Shown here: positions 8,388-16,967 of the stretch, in pieces | Layout: every line of letters starts with the position of its first letter | Position numbering within the stretch: position 1 is the stretch's first letter | Assembly: GCA_023665205.1 (NCBI GenBank) | Contig: JAMPEJ010000005.1 | Coordinates: 1-64,000 of the forward strand | Origin: Corallococcus sp. | GTDB lineage: Bacteria > Bacillota > Clostridia > Christensenellales > CAG-314 | Direction of reading: 5' to 3' | DNA length: 64,000 nucleotides | Notes under the pieces: generated by a model | What the model saw: only the letters and a program-made list of their open reading frames with translations | What the model was told of the DNA's origin: nothing | Database searches by the model: none | Made by a program: the position numbers and the translations under genes

Positions 8388-8487
8388 CTTCGTCGGTATA
8401 TATTCGTAAGAATTTATAGACGAAGTCGGTATATATTCGTAAGAATTTATAGACGAAGTCGGTATATATTCGTTAGAATTTACAGAC
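8388..8487. repeat. 33-bp tandem minisatellite, about three copies
   Basis: Three head-to-tail copies of a 33-bp unit (GACGAAGTCGGTATATATTCG then TAAGAATTTATA, the last copy with two substitutions). No spacers separate them, so this is not a CRISPR array. The unit length is a multiple of three and encodes NSYEYIPTSSI on the minus strand, but the ORF containing it has no credible ribosome site. It lies between the pdaB-like gene and the fakA terminator in AT-rich sequence that otherwise shows nothing. Confidence 0.85.
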
Positions 8488-8734
8488 GAAGGCGCAAGAT
8501 AATTTGACAGAAACACCCGCTTTGTCAAAACAAAAGACAAGAAATATAAAAATACGAAATCAATATATATTTTATAAAATAAAATAGTTAATATCTTAAC
8601 AAATAAAGCCCCGTGCGTAATATTCTTTCCGTAGAAACGACGCCTGTCAATTACATAAATACGGACGCGCAAGTAATCAAAACACAAAAAAAACGTCTCT
8701 TGCATAAAACGATCTTCACGCCCGCGCAGAACAA

Positions 8735-8761
8735 CAAAAATACCGAGCAAATTGCTCGGTA
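8735..8761 (-). terminator. Intrinsic terminator of the asp23-fakA operon
   Basis: On the minus strand ACCGAGCAATTTGCTCGGT, a nearly perfect palindromic hairpin, is followed by ATTTTTG, about 40 bases after the fakA stop. Confidence 0.85.
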
Positions 8762-8802
8762 TTATCTAAATATTAAAATTGATGGAAAAAGCAGAAAACC
8801 GT

Positions 8803-10479
8803 CTATTCTACGCTCATAACGTAGTAATACAAGGGCTGTCCGCCGTAATGCAATATAACTTCCACGTCAGGATGAGTCTCCTCTACTTTCTGTGCAAACT
8901 TTTCGGCATCCTCTTCCTTGACGTCGGCACCGTAATAGAGCGTTACCACTTCCTTATCTTCCGTCAACATCTTATCGATAAGCGACATGGTCACTTGTTC
9001 TACGTTTTTACCGCTTGTCACGATATTGCCTTTGTCCAGACCTATGATATTGCCTTTTTTGATCACGACGTTATCGATAACAGTGTCGCGCACGGCATAA
9101 GTTACTTGACCTGCATCAATCGACGAAAACGCCGCAGTCATATTTTCCAAATTTTCCGACAAAGAAGCGTCGGGACTGAAATTAAGAACCGCTGCAATTC
9201 CCTGAGGCACGTCTTTGGTTTGCAAAACAAAAATGTTGCGGCGCTCGATTAAAGTGCGGGACTGCTCCGCCGACAAAATAATGTTTTTGTTATTGGGCAG
9301 AATAATGATGTTTTCCGCATTGATCTTGCGGGCGGCGCCGGCGATGTCTTCCGCAGAAGGATTCATCGTTTGTCCGCCTTCCAAAACTTGGTCTACGAGC
9401 AAATCCTTGAATATAGCGGCAAATCCGTCGCCGGAACATACGGACAAAAGCCCGATAGGTTTCTTCTCCGCCTCGTACTTGGCGCGAAGTTGACGGTTTT
9501 GCTCCATCATGTTTTCTATTTTTACTTTATCCAACTCGCCAAGCGTCAGCGCCTTGGATAAAGCTTTTCCGGGATTGTTTGTGTGAACGTGTACTTTTAT
9601 AAGTGACAAGTCACCTATACAAATTACGGAATTGCCGATTTCGTTTAAGTATGCGCGCAATTTGTCTATATCCGTTACCGTTGTGCGCTTTTTGATATTG
9701 GTAATGAAAAACTCGGTGCAGTAACCGAAATCCAACTCTCCCAAACTTTCGTAATCGACAAACAGTTCGCGGTCATCCGGAAATTCGCTTTGCGGAGTTT
9801 GCGGTTTCGCATCGGTTATTACGTATTCTTCCGCTCCGGTAATTTCCTGATCCAAATACCCCATTATAAGCCCCTTGAACAAGGTAATGAGGCCGTAACC
9901 GCCGCTATCGACAACACCCGCTTTTTTCAAAACGTCCAACATATCCGGAGTTTGAGCAAGGGTCTCCTCGCCTTTTTGCAAGACTCCGTTCATAAACTTT
10001 TCGATGCTGCTTTGACGCTTGGCTATATCTAAAGCCTCCTGCGCCATAGAACGGATAACCGTTAAAATAGTGCCTTCTTTGGGTTTGCTTACGGCGCTGT
10101 ACGCAAGCTCGGCACCTTCCTTAAGACCTTTTGCAAACGAACGGGTATCAACTTCTTCGCATGAAGAAATAACGTTGGCAAAGCCTTTTAGAATTTGAGA
10201 AAGAATAACGCCGGAATTGCCGCGAGCGCCTCTAAGCGCGCCTTTGGAAAGTTTGTCGGCAAATTCCGTCATGCTGGTGCTTGTGAGAGAATTGATTTCT
10301 CTAACGGCGGACATCATCGTTAGAGACATATTTGTTCCAGTGTCGCCGTCGGGAACGGGAAATACGTTCAAGGCGTCTACCTGCGCCTTGTTTACTTCCA
10401 ACATTTTTCCGCCGGAAATAAACATACGCTTCATTACCGAAGCGGTGATATGCGTTGTGTTAGAATATGCAGAAGACAT
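8803..10479 (-). CDS. fakA: Fatty acid kinase catalytic subunit FakA (YloV, DAK2/DegV-associated)
   Basis: A 558-residue protein with an N-terminal DAK2 domain: PVPDGDTGTN at 41-50 and GARGNSGVILSQI at ~85-97 are the ATP/Mg-binding segments of dihydroxyacetone-kinase-like enzymes. The rest corresponds to the FakA middle and C-terminal regions that contact the DegV-type FakB carrier. FakA phosphorylates FakB-bound fatty acids so that exogenous acyl chains can enter phospholipid synthesis. ATG 10479 has AAGGAG upstream. It follows an asp23-family gene by 40 bases, the conserved yloU-yloV pairing in Firmicutes, and ends in a terminator. No fakB is visible in the window. Confidence 0.92.
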   Translation of the reverse strand: MSSAYSNTTHITASVMKRMFISGGKMLEVNKAQVDALNVFPVPDGDTGTNMSLTMMSAVREINSLTSTSMTEFADKLSKGALRGARGNSGVILSQILKGFANVISSCEEVDTRSFAKGLKEGAELAYSAVSKPKEGTILTVIRSMAQEALDIAKRQSSIEKFMNGVLQKGEETLAQTPDMLDVLKKAGVVDSGGYGLITLFKGLIMGYLDQEITGAEEYVITDAKPQTPQSEFPDDRELFVDYESLGELDFGYCTEFFITNIKKRTTVTDIDKLRAYLNEIGNSVICIGDLSLIKVHVHTNNPGKALSKALTLGELDKVKIENMMEQNRQLRAKYEAEKKPIGLLSVCSGDGFAAIFKDLLVDQVLEGGQTMNPSAEDIAGAARKINAENIIILPNNKNIILSAEQSRTLIERRNIFVLQTKDVPQGIAAVLNFSPDASLSENLENMTAAFSSIDAGQVTYAVRDTVIDNVVIKKGNIIGLDKGNIVTSGKNVEQVTMSLIDKMLTEDKEVVTLYYGADVKEEDAEKFAQKVEETHPDVEVILHYGGQPLYYYVMSVE

Positions 10480-10519
10480 CAGATTCTCCTTGGAGTTTTA
10501 GCGATAGTAAATTGTTAAA

Positions 10520-10870
10520 TTACAGTTTAACACCAACCACGTGGACGTCGATAGTATCCACAATCATACCGGTAAAGTGTTCCAAACCGTATTTTACGGT
10601 TCTTTTCAAACTTTCGCTTGTTGCCGAAACGGGCAGACCGTATTTGAACTTGACGTACAAATCTACAAAAATTCTATCCCCTTTGGTGGCTACGCGTACG
10701 CCGCGGCTTTTTCCGTTGCGTCTGAAAATATCCGTAAAAGCGTCGGAAAAACCAAACGGCACCATTTCCACTACGCCGTAGCACTCGGTTGCAAAATAAC
10801 CCGCAAGAGAGGCAATCACGTCATCGGACACGGTAAGCGTGCCGTAAGAATTGTTAGTGCGCAATGCCAA
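10520..10870 (-). CDS. yloU: Asp23/Gls24 family protein (YloU type)
   Basis: A 116-residue Asp23-family protein: N-terminal GTLTVSDDVIASLAGYFATECYGV and later VKFKYGLPVSATSESL and a closing VDTIDVHVVGV strand are the usual landmarks. The start is TTG at 10870, chosen because GGAGGTG lies 8 bases upstream and the next ATG is deep in the fold. Asp23 proteins are small, often membrane-associated envelope-homeostasis factors of unclear biochemistry. Position directly before fakA and divergent from rpmB is the standard Firmicutes arrangement. A second family member lies at 44766. Confidence 0.9.
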   Translation of the reverse strand: MALRTNNSYGTLTVSDDVIASLAGYFATECYGVVEMVPFGFSDAFTDIFRRNGKSRGVRVATKGDRIFVDLYVKFKYGLPVSATSESLKRTVKYGLEHFTGMIVDTIDVHVVGVKL

Positions 10871-10898
10871 TTTGATTTCACCTCCTTTTAACTATAAT

Positions 10899-10927
10899 AT
10901 TTTACATCATAATGCGCTTTTTAACAA
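10899..10927 (-). promoter_or_regulatory. Promoter of the yloU-fakA operon
   Basis: Minus strand TTGTTA, a 17-bp spacer, then TAAAAT, ending about 30 bases upstream of the TTG start. The only other features of 10928-11409 are AT-rich sequence with no ORF or RNA that I can support. Confidence 0.55.
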
Positions 10928-11409
10928 GTATATTTTGCCGAAAATCGTCGTAAATGACAAAAAATGCATATTTGTAAGCGCGTTTTAATGCATTTTTATT
11001 CTATTTAGGATATTTTTGAATTATAAATATTCTAAATTAGAGATAATATTGCAAGTTGTGAAACATTGGGAAACATTACAAACAGAAGATAAACCGGCGA
11101 TAAAAGGCACACAAAAACTGCCTGTTACAACAAACAAAACTCGCTGATAGATCAACAAAAAAACGCTTTGTAATGAAAGCCGCATTTACCGCTAAACGCT
11201 GACGACTGTCCGAGTCTCAACATTTGCAGCCATTAAGAAATATAAACCTTGCTTTAGAGCAGCCAACCGTTACGTCGAACAATCCGAAAGGCGCAGTAAA
11301 ATAACTGTAAACAAGAAAGCAATAATCGCTACCGCATCAGGAACAATAAAAGCAAACGGAGCGTGTAACCAAACAATGATACAAACGCAAAAAAGTTGTA
11401 TCATTTTGC
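10928..11409. other. AT-rich intergenic region between divergent yloU and rpmB
   Basis: About 480 bases with no ORF carrying a ribosome site, no tRNA-like cloverleaf and no clear hairpin followed by a T-run. I see nothing in it beyond the flanking promoters. Confidence 0.4.
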
Positions 11410-11438
11410 TTGCCAAAAGGGCAAATAAGTGGTAATAT
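11410..11438 (+). promoter_or_regulatory. Promoter of rpmB
   Basis: TTGCCA at 11410-11415, a 17-bp spacer, and TAATAT at 11433-11438 (an overlapping TATAAT lies 3 bases further on). The start codon is about 48 bases downstream. Confidence 0.55.
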
Positions 11439-11486
11439 AATCTAGCATGATTTACTAAACGTTTAACTGACACGGAGGTGTGCGAT

Positions 11487-11672
11487 ATGTCGAAAGTATG
11501 TGCAATATGCGGAAAGGGCAAGATGTCCGGTAATCTTGTTAGCCACTCTAACAGAAAGACCCCTAAAACTTACAGCGCCAATTTGAAAAAGGTGAAAGTG
11601 GAAATCAACGGAAAGGAATCCACAGAGTACGTTTGCACCCGCTGCATCAGAACCGCCAATAAAGAAAACTGA
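11487..11672 (+). CDS. rpmB: 50S ribosomal protein L28 (bL28)
   Basis: A 61-residue protein beginning MSKVCAICGKGKMSGNLVSHSNR, the L28 signature. Two CxxC pairs (CAIC at the N-terminus, CTRC near the end) mark the zinc-binding form. ATG 11487 is preferred to the GTG at 11478 because CGGAGGTG is 6 bases upstream of it. L28 binds near the tRNA exit region of the large subunit. The gene is monocistronic with its own promoter and terminator, and diverges from yloU-fakA as in many Firmicutes. Confidence 0.96.
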   Translation: MSKVCAICGKGKMSGNLVSHSNRKTPKTYSANLKKVKVEINGKESTEYVCTRCIRTANKEN

Positions 11673-11691
11673 TATAATTTATAGTTTATCG

Positions 11692-11719
11692 AAAGGCTCT
11701 CGAAACCGAGAGCCTTTTT
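11692..11719 (+). terminator. Intrinsic terminator of rpmB
   Basis: AAAGGCTCTCG-AAAC-CGAGAGCCTTTTT: an 11-bp stem with a T-run, 19 bases after the rpmB stop. Confidence 0.92.
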
Positions 11720-11889
11720 GTTTACTCAAAGAGGCGGCGCAGTATTAGGCCGGAGCTTGACAACTTTACAAAACTTTACACACACTGTTGAAAAAGGGAG
11801 CATATTGTGTTACAATTCTATTGCAATTGTTGCGCGCAAATTTTTGCAAGTAAAAGGTTTTGGATGTGCAGCAAAAGGAGAAGGAGCGT

Positions 11890-13134
11890 ATGTTAAATTT
11901 ACTGTGCGCAGGAGAAATCGGACGTACTTGGGAATTAGGTTTTGAAATACCTTTTATCACTTGGCTGCAAAGTCTGGGCGGTAAAGGCAGTTTTTTGTAC
12001 TACCTGATGAACTTTATTTCCATGTTCGGCGAAGAAATGGTTTTGGTGGGCGTACTGGGGCTTGTATATTGGGGCTTGGACAAGCACCGCGGCGAAAAAA
12101 TAGGACTTTTTATGGTAACGGCAACGCTGTTGAATCCGCTTGTTAAAAATATTGCCTGCCGCACGCGTCCTTTTGATGCGCACGTGGGCACCGTACACAA
12201 CTTCCGCGACGTTTCCGGATACTCATTCCCGAGCGGACACTCGTCGGGATCCGCCTCCGTGTTTCTTGGCACGGCGCTTGCTTATAACGACAAACCCAAG
12301 CGTAAATGGCTTTGGATAAGCGGCGCAATTATTCCTGTGCTGGTGGCACTTAGCCGCAACTACTTGGGAGCGCACTACCCCACGGACGTAATTGCGGGAC
12401 TAGCTATGGGCGTAGGCGTAATATTCTTGATGAATTGGCTGATAAAAATTGTACCGAACAAGTACTTTGTGTACGGCGGCGTGTTGCTTATCGGTTTTGC
12501 GGGATTTTTCTATTGCAAAACAAGCGACTTCTACACAAGCTACGGATTGGCTGTCGGCTTTACTTTGGGGCTGCTGTTTGAGGAGAAAGTAACAAAATTC
12601 CGCAACACAAAAGTTTGGTGGCGCGTAGTGCTGCGCGTAGTTATTGGCGGAGCGCTGTTTTTGGGACTTAACGAAGGCACAAAAGGAATCGTCGGGGCAA
12701 TATACAAAGGGTACAAAGATAACGTCTGGTTCGAACGCATATTCCGCGTGCTGAGATACGCCGTTACGGTATTTTTACTGATAGGCGTGTATCCGCTGCT
12801 GTTTGCACAGACGGAAAAACTGTGGAAAAAGTGGCGTTGGCTGCAAACCGACGAAACGGCGACGGGACGGCTACCAAAAGAACAAATTGACGAGGACAAT
12901 GTGCCGACCGAAAACGATACGACTAGCACCGCCGCTGCGCAAACGGATGCAACGACACAAACAAGCGTAGAAAGTGCCGACACAGCGGAAAGAAAAGAGA
13001 ACGTAAATACCGACGATACTCTCAAAAATCCAGAAAATGCCGACGATGCGGAGAATAAGACGAAAAAGCGTAAAATCCGCGCAAAAAAGCATACCGACGG
13101 TAACGTTGCAGAAAACGCCGAAACAAGCGAATGA
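11890..13134 (+). CDS. PAP2-family membrane phosphatase with long acidic tail
   Basis: A 414-residue polytopic protein. ATG 11890 follows GAAGGAG, and an upstream in-frame start at 11860 is less likely. The three phosphatase motifs are intact: K86-X6-R93-P94, PSGH at 114-117, and SRNYLGAH at 155-162, the catalytic-site triad of phosphatidate/undecaprenyl-pyrophosphate phosphatases. About eight transmembrane helices reach to residue ~315. The last ~100 residues are hydrophilic, rich in Thr/Glu/Asp/Ala, and end with a basic KKRKIRAKK stretch; such a tail is not part of the family fold. A likely role is lipid-phosphate turnover at the outer face of the membrane. Substrate is unknown. Confidence 0.85.
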   Translation: MLNLLCAGEIGRTWELGFEIPFITWLQSLGGKGSFLYYLMNFISMFGEEMVLVGVLGLVYWGLDKHRGEKIGLFMVTATLLNPLVKNIACRTRPFDAHVGTVHNFRDVSGYSFPSGHSSGSASVFLGTALAYNDKPKRKWLWISGAIIPVLVALSRNYLGAHYPTDVIAGLAMGVGVIFLMNWLIKIVPNKYFVYGGVLLIGFAGFFYCKTSDFYTSYGLAVGFTLGLLFEEKVTKFRNTKVWWRVVLRVVIGGALFLGLNEGTKGIVGAIYKGYKDNVWFERIFRVLRYAVTVFLLIGVYPLLFAQTEKLWKKWRWLQTDETATGRLPKEQIDEDNVPTENDTTSTAAAQTDATTQTSVESADTAERKENVNTDDTLKNPENADDAENKTKKRKIRAKKHTDGNVAENAETSE

Positions 13135-13235
13135 TCCAGGTGAACGACCGTGCAAAAAACGTTTGTAGACTCCCAAAACGCGTTGATGACGCGCACCGCT
13201 CCAACCGACTACGGGAATTGAAAACAAACGGAAAA

Positions 13236-13275
13236 CCGCCACAAGGGCAAATAAAGCCCCGTGGCGGCATTTTTA
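13236..13275 (+). terminator. Intrinsic terminator of the PAP2 gene
   Basis: CCGCCAC ... GTGGCGG forms a 7-bp GC-rich stem around an 18-base loop (itself containing GGGC/GCCC), followed by CATTTTTATT. Confidence 0.8.
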
Positions 13276-13367
13276 TTCGGATCAATTTGAAAGATATTCG
13301 ATTTATTGCTTTAGAAATAAAATAAAACAACGCACGGCATACTTAAAATATGGTAAAGCCGTCTTCC

Positions 13368-13715
13368 TCAACTGTCGTATTTGTAAGGAATTTTGTTTTT
13401 GCGTTCGCCCTTGAAGTTTAGAATATAGCCGTCCTCTACTTTGCACCACCAACGCGGATCCTTTTTCGGCAAGGCCGCCAAAAGCCTTTCATCGGTAACT
13501 TCCCACCAATCGCACTCCTTTACAAACTCCAAATCTTCTATCCGTATTTCGCAATACTTATAGAAATCGTACTCATCGCCTGTTTCAAACATTACGTAAA
13601 ACAAATTGTCGCGTATTTCCGCGCTCCAAATGTTGCCGACTTCGCCTGCATGCACGTTGCACTCGGCATATTCCGGTCTGTCCTTTATTACCCTTACATA
13701 GTCAAAGTATTTCAT
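13368..13715 (-). CDS. Candidate immunity protein of the toxin at 13712-14371
   Basis: A 115-residue, highly acidic and aromatic protein. The N-terminal half (DYVRVIKDRPEYAECNVHAGEVG, ~5-27) resembles small SH3/KOW-like barrels; the C-terminal half ends DPRWWCKVE, then KGERKNKIPYKYDS. It starts inside the last codons of the upstream ORF (4-base ATGA overlap), the layout of a toxin/immunity pair. A paralogue at 31743-32081 shares about half of its residues overall and nearly all of the last 31. I infer, and do not see directly, that it neutralises the adjacent toxin candidate. It could also be a general small DUF family travelling with such toxins. Confidence 0.7.
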   Translation of the reverse strand: MKYFDYVRVIKDRPEYAECNVHAGEVGNIWSAEIRDNLFYVMFETGDEYDFYKYCEIRIEDLEFVKECDWWEVTDERLLAALPKKDPRWWCKVEDGYILNFKGERKNKIPYKYDS

Positions 13716-14371
13716 TTTTTATCCATTCCTCCAAAATAAGAATTACATTTCAGCGTTCCGTCTGGAAAAATCATCCAGTTGGACCACATTTCTATTTCCT
13801 TGCCCAGTTTGGGATTCTTACTGGGTATTTTGAAAATACAATTGATTTTATAACCATATTTATCATGTTTTTCGCATTCATAATTGCCGGAAACATAGGA
13901 ATCTTTCGTCTTTTGCGCAATTAAATTTTCAAAATATTCCTTTTCGTCGTCAGCATAGCCACATAAATGATACAAATGCAGCTTACTTTTCCACATATAG
14001 TCTATCTTGCCTTCCGTTTCAATTAGTTGTATATCCGAAGGTTGCGGATTGCGAATTGGCAACTTTTTGCAATGACAGTTGGGGTGGTACAAACCGCGTT
14101 TGGATTGCGGCACGTCCTGCTGCGTATATCTGCCGTAATCGAATTCCTGCGGCTTTTTATCAACTTCGTCAACAAACCAACAGTGGTTGACGGTGATACA
14201 TTTCCAGCAATGGTTCTCGACTTTATCCGGCACCCCGTCTTTGTAAGAAAAATCCTCTATCGTCCATTTGCTTTGGTCATCGTTTATCCTTATCCAGTCG
14301 GAAAAGAACGCCTTTGCTTCTTCGTGCACCGATTGCACGCTGCGAACGGCGTTTACGTTGGTGTTATCCAT
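13712..14371 (-). CDS. Candidate polymorphic-type toxin (MuF/phage-head-like cysteine motif plus nuclease-like C-terminus)
   Basis: A 219-residue protein with ATG 14371 behind AAGGAGG and a strong promoter. Residues ~54-106 contain CWKC ... YHPNCHCKKLPI, the pattern 'C..C...HPNCRC' found at the end of SPP1 gp7/MuF head-morphogenesis domains that phage-borne polymorphic toxins carry. The last ~90 residues (KLHLYHLCG ... YVSGNYECEKHDKYGYKI ... WSNWMIFPDGTLK) resemble the small BECR/DUF6883-type toxin domains in polymorphic systems. It overlaps the downstream acidic gene by 4 bases. Toxicity and nuclease activity are inferences from this layout; no catalytic residue is certain. It lacks a secretion domain, so it may be a remnant cargo or an intracellular pair. 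Confidence 0.6.
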   Translation of the reverse strand: MDNTNVNAVRSVQSVHEEAKAFFSDWIRINDDQSKWTIEDFSYKDGVPDKVENHCWKCITVNHCWFVDEVDKKPQEFDYGRYTQQDVPQSKRGLYHPNCHCKKLPIRNPQPSDIQLIETEGKIDYMWKSKLHLYHLCGYADDEKEYFENLIAQKTKDSYVSGNYECEKHDKYGYKINCIFKIPSKNPKLGKEIEMWSNWMIFPDGTLKCNSYFGGMDKK

Positions 14372-14437
14372 ATTGTATCATACCTCCTTGATATTGGCAA
14401 CCGTTTGGCTATTATTTGGAACATTTATTCTAAACGC

Positions 14438-14465
14438 ATTGTATCACCAAAACGCCAATTGTCAA
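14438..14465 (-). promoter_or_regulatory. Promoter of the toxin/immunity pair
   Basis: Minus strand TTGACA, 16-bp spacer, TACAAT, about 65 bases upstream of the toxin ATG. A consensus -35 implies substantial expression. Confidence 0.6.
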
Positions 14466-14521
14466 TAACAAAGGCCGTTTTTTTCTCACAAAATTTTTAT
14501 CTGCATAATTTGGGGTAACGA

Positions 14522-14554
14522 AAAAGCGGAAAGAACGTGTTCTTTCCGCTTTTT
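14522..14554. terminator. Bidirectional intrinsic terminator downstream of pnp
   Basis: AAAAGCGGAAAGAAC-GT-GTTCTTTCCGCTTTTT: a 15-bp perfect stem flanked by A- and T-runs. It separates pnp from the toxin promoter region. Confidence 0.9.
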
Positions 14555-14587
14555 GAAATTATAATTTAGCAATGTGCAAACAGTTGC

Positions 14588-14620
14588 CTTTTTGATAAGT
14601 TTCAAATCAATTCTTCCCTT
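14588..14620 (-). repeat. Echo of the pnp 3' end (11 codons)
   Basis: Read on the minus strand, these 33 bases encode KGRIDLKLIKK, identical to the last residues before the terminal Leu of pnp (14653-14685). The two copies differ at 6 of 33 bases and every difference is silent. Flanking sequence is unrelated. This looks like a displaced 3' end of a diverged pnp allele. Confidence 0.75.
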
Positions 14621-14646
14621 GTAAGGAAAAGCGTCTTGCAAGACAA

Positions 14647-16770
14647 TTACAACTTTTTAATAAGTTTAAGGTCGATCCTTCCCTTGTCGTCGATTTTAAT
14701 AACTTTGACGGTGACTGTATCGTCAATGTTGACGACGTCCGTTACCTTTTCCACGCGTTCCTTTGCAAGTTTGCTGATATGGATCATACCGTCCTTGCCG
14801 GGTGCAAGTTCCACAAACGCGCCGAAATCCAAGATGCGTACAACTTTGCCGGTGAACTCCTCGCCCACTTCCGGATCTTTGGCAATAGCAAGCACCATTG
14901 CTTTGGCTTTGGCGGACATTTCCGCATCGGCAGTTGCAATAAATACCGTGCCGTCGTCGGTAATGTCGATTTTGACGCCCGTTTCCTCTATAATCTTATT
15001 GATAACCTTTCCGCCGCTACCAATAACCTCTCGGATTTTGTCGGGATCGATAGTAAAGGAAATGATTTTTGGAGCGTATTTGGACAGTTCCGTACGGGGA
15101 GCAGGCAGAACTTCCAACATTTTGCTTAGGATATACAGACGGCCTTGGCGGGCTTGTTCCAACGCGGTGCGCAGAATATTTTCGTCAATACCCTTGATTT
15201 TGATATCCATTTGGATAGCGGTGATTCCCTTTTCCGTGCCGGCGACTTTGAAGTCCATATCTCCCAAGAAATCTTCCAAGCCTTGAATATCCGACAAAAT
15301 AGCAACTTTTTTGCCGTCTTCGCTCTTCATAAGACCCATAGCGATACCTGCAACGGGCGCCTTTATAGGCACGCCTGCATCCATAAGCGCCAAGGTGCTG
15401 CCGCAAATGCTGGCCTGCGACGTGCTGCCGTTAGAAGAAACGACTTCCGAAACGGTACGGATTGCGTACGGGAACTCGTCTTCCGTTGGAATTACCGGTT
15501 CCAAAGCGCGTTCTGCAAGCGCTCCGTGACCGATTTCGCGGCGGCCGGGACTGCGCAAAGGTTTTGCTTCGCCCGTAGAATAGCCGGGCATATTGTATTG
15601 ATGCATATAGCGCTTGTAGGTGTCGTTATCGTCCAAGTTTTCCAACTTTTGAACTTCGGAAATAGTTCCCAAAGTGCAGGTGGTGATAACTTGCGTCATA
15701 CCGCGGGTAAATACTCCGCTGCCGTGCACGCGAGGCAAAACGCCTGCTTCGCACCAAATGGGACGGATTTCCGTAAGTCCTCTGCCGTCGGGACGCACGC
15801 CCTCGTTCAATATACGCGCGCGGACTTTTTCTTTGGTCATCTTGTACAGAATATCGCCGATTTCTCCGACGAGTTCCGGATTTGTTTTTTCAAAATGAGC
15901 CACAACGTCGCGCTCGACGGCGTCTTGGTTTGCCTGACGCTCGTGACGGTCAAACGTTTCCAAAGCCTTGGAAAGCATTTTGTCAGCGTATTTGCGAACG
16001 ATCTCCTCGTATTCGGGATGAGGAAGATGCAATTCGATATCCTTTTTGGGCTTGCCTACGTTCTTTACGATAAACTCGATAAACTCGCATTGTTCCTTTA
16101 TCGCTTCGTGACCGAACAAAATTGCGTCCAACATTTCTTTTTCGGAAATTTCGTTAGCGCCGGCTTCTACCATCATTATCGCGTCTTTTGTTCCCGCAAG
16201 GTTAAGGTTCAAAAGACTCTTTTCCTTTTGTTCCTGAGTGGGGTTGATAACGTACTTTCCGTCCACGTAACCCACTACTACGCTGCCGGTAGGTCCGGCA
16301 AAGGGAATATCGGAAATAGCAAGGGCTATGGAACTGCCCATCATTGCATACACTTCCGGCTGAACGTCCGGTTCTACGGACATTGCCGTTGCAACGACGC
16401 TGACGTCGTTTAGAAAGCCTTTGGGAAACAACGGACGAATGGGACGGTCGATAAGGCGGCTTGTCAATATTGCTTTGTCGCTGGCACGTCCTTCGCGCTT
16501 TTTGAACCCTCCGGGGATTTTGCCTACGGAATACATTTTTTCCTCGAAATCTACTCCCAAAGGGAAGAAATCGATACCGTCGCGAGGCGCTTTTGCAAGC
16601 GTAACGTTGGTCATAACCACGGTTTCGCCACAACTTACCATAACGGAGCCGTTTGCCTGTTCGGCATATTTGCCGACTTCAACCTGCACGGTGCGTCCGC
16701 CGATTTCCGTTTCGAAGATATGGAAAGGTCTATTGCCAACCTGTCCGTCGATTTTTTTGAATTTTGCCAT
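14647..16770 (-). CDS. pnp: Polyribonucleotide nucleotidyltransferase (PNPase)
   Basis: A 707-residue protein of normal length with the full domain set: two RNase PH domains (about residues 10-230 and 320-545, the second with GHGALAERAL and the active-site region RRE near 412), a helical linker, a KH domain with IGSGGK near 565-570, and a C-terminal S1 domain (GKVVRILDFGAFVELAPGK). PNPase is a trimeric, phosphate-dependent 3'-5' exonuclease in mRNA decay. ATG 16770 has AAGGAG upstream. It follows rpsO, the classic rpsO-pnp pair, but a terminator at 16968 separates the two. The end of the coding region is echoed just downstream (14588-14620). Confidence 0.97.
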   Translation of the reverse strand: MAKFKKIDGQVGNRPFHIFETEIGGRTVQVEVGKYAEQANGSVMVSCGETVVMTNVTLAKAPRDGIDFFPLGVDFEEKMYSVGKIPGGFKKREGRASDKAILTSRLIDRPIRPLFPKGFLNDVSVVATAMSVEPDVQPEVYAMMGSSIALAISDIPFAGPTGSVVVGYVDGKYVINPTQEQKEKSLLNLNLAGTKDAIMMVEAGANEISEKEMLDAILFGHEAIKEQCEFIEFIVKNVGKPKKDIELHLPHPEYEEIVRKYADKMLSKALETFDRHERQANQDAVERDVVAHFEKTNPELVGEIGDILYKMTKEKVRARILNEGVRPDGRGLTEIRPIWCEAGVLPRVHGSGVFTRGMTQVITTCTLGTISEVQKLENLDDNDTYKRYMHQYNMPGYSTGEAKPLRSPGRREIGHGALAERALEPVIPTEDEFPYAIRTVSEVVSSNGSTSQASICGSTLALMDAGVPIKAPVAGIAMGLMKSEDGKKVAILSDIQGLEDFLGDMDFKVAGTEKGITAIQMDIKIKGIDENILRTALEQARQGRLYILSKMLEVLPAPRTELSKYAPKIISFTIDPDKIREVIGSGGKVINKIIEETGVKIDITDDGTVFIATADAEMSAKAKAMVLAIAKDPEVGEEFTGKVVRILDFGAFVELAPGKDGMIHISKLAKERVEKVTDVVNIDDTVTVKVIKIDDKGRIDLKLIKKL

Positions 16771-16967
16771 AAATATAGTTTCTCCTTTTTATCAAATTCG
16801 CAAAACAACTCATGCTGTTTTGCGGCAATATCGTCGTTTATTTTGCCGTAAGCGACCGTATTTGTAACGCGAACCAAAAATGCGCCTCGCAAAACAATTT
16901 ACATTTCCGTTCAATAGTAATAATTTGGGTTGTTACGACTTATTGGGCTTTGCCAATGACGGCAATA

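Noticed and set aside
8388-8487. CRISPR array
   Set aside because: The units are directly contiguous with no unique spacers and no cas genes nearby.
8286-8750. A minus-strand ORF carrying the NSYEYIPTSSI repeats
   Set aside because: No ribosome site, strongly hydrophobic low-complexity translation, and the fakA terminator lies inside its 5' end. The tandem repeat is better read as noncoding.
14530-14545. GAAC-GT-GTTC as a LexA box
   Set aside because: The half sites are two bases apart instead of four and form the core of a strong terminator hairpin.
15145-16413. A 422-codon open frame antisense to pnp
   Set aside because: Shadow of the PNPase frame; no start signals and no recognisable domain.
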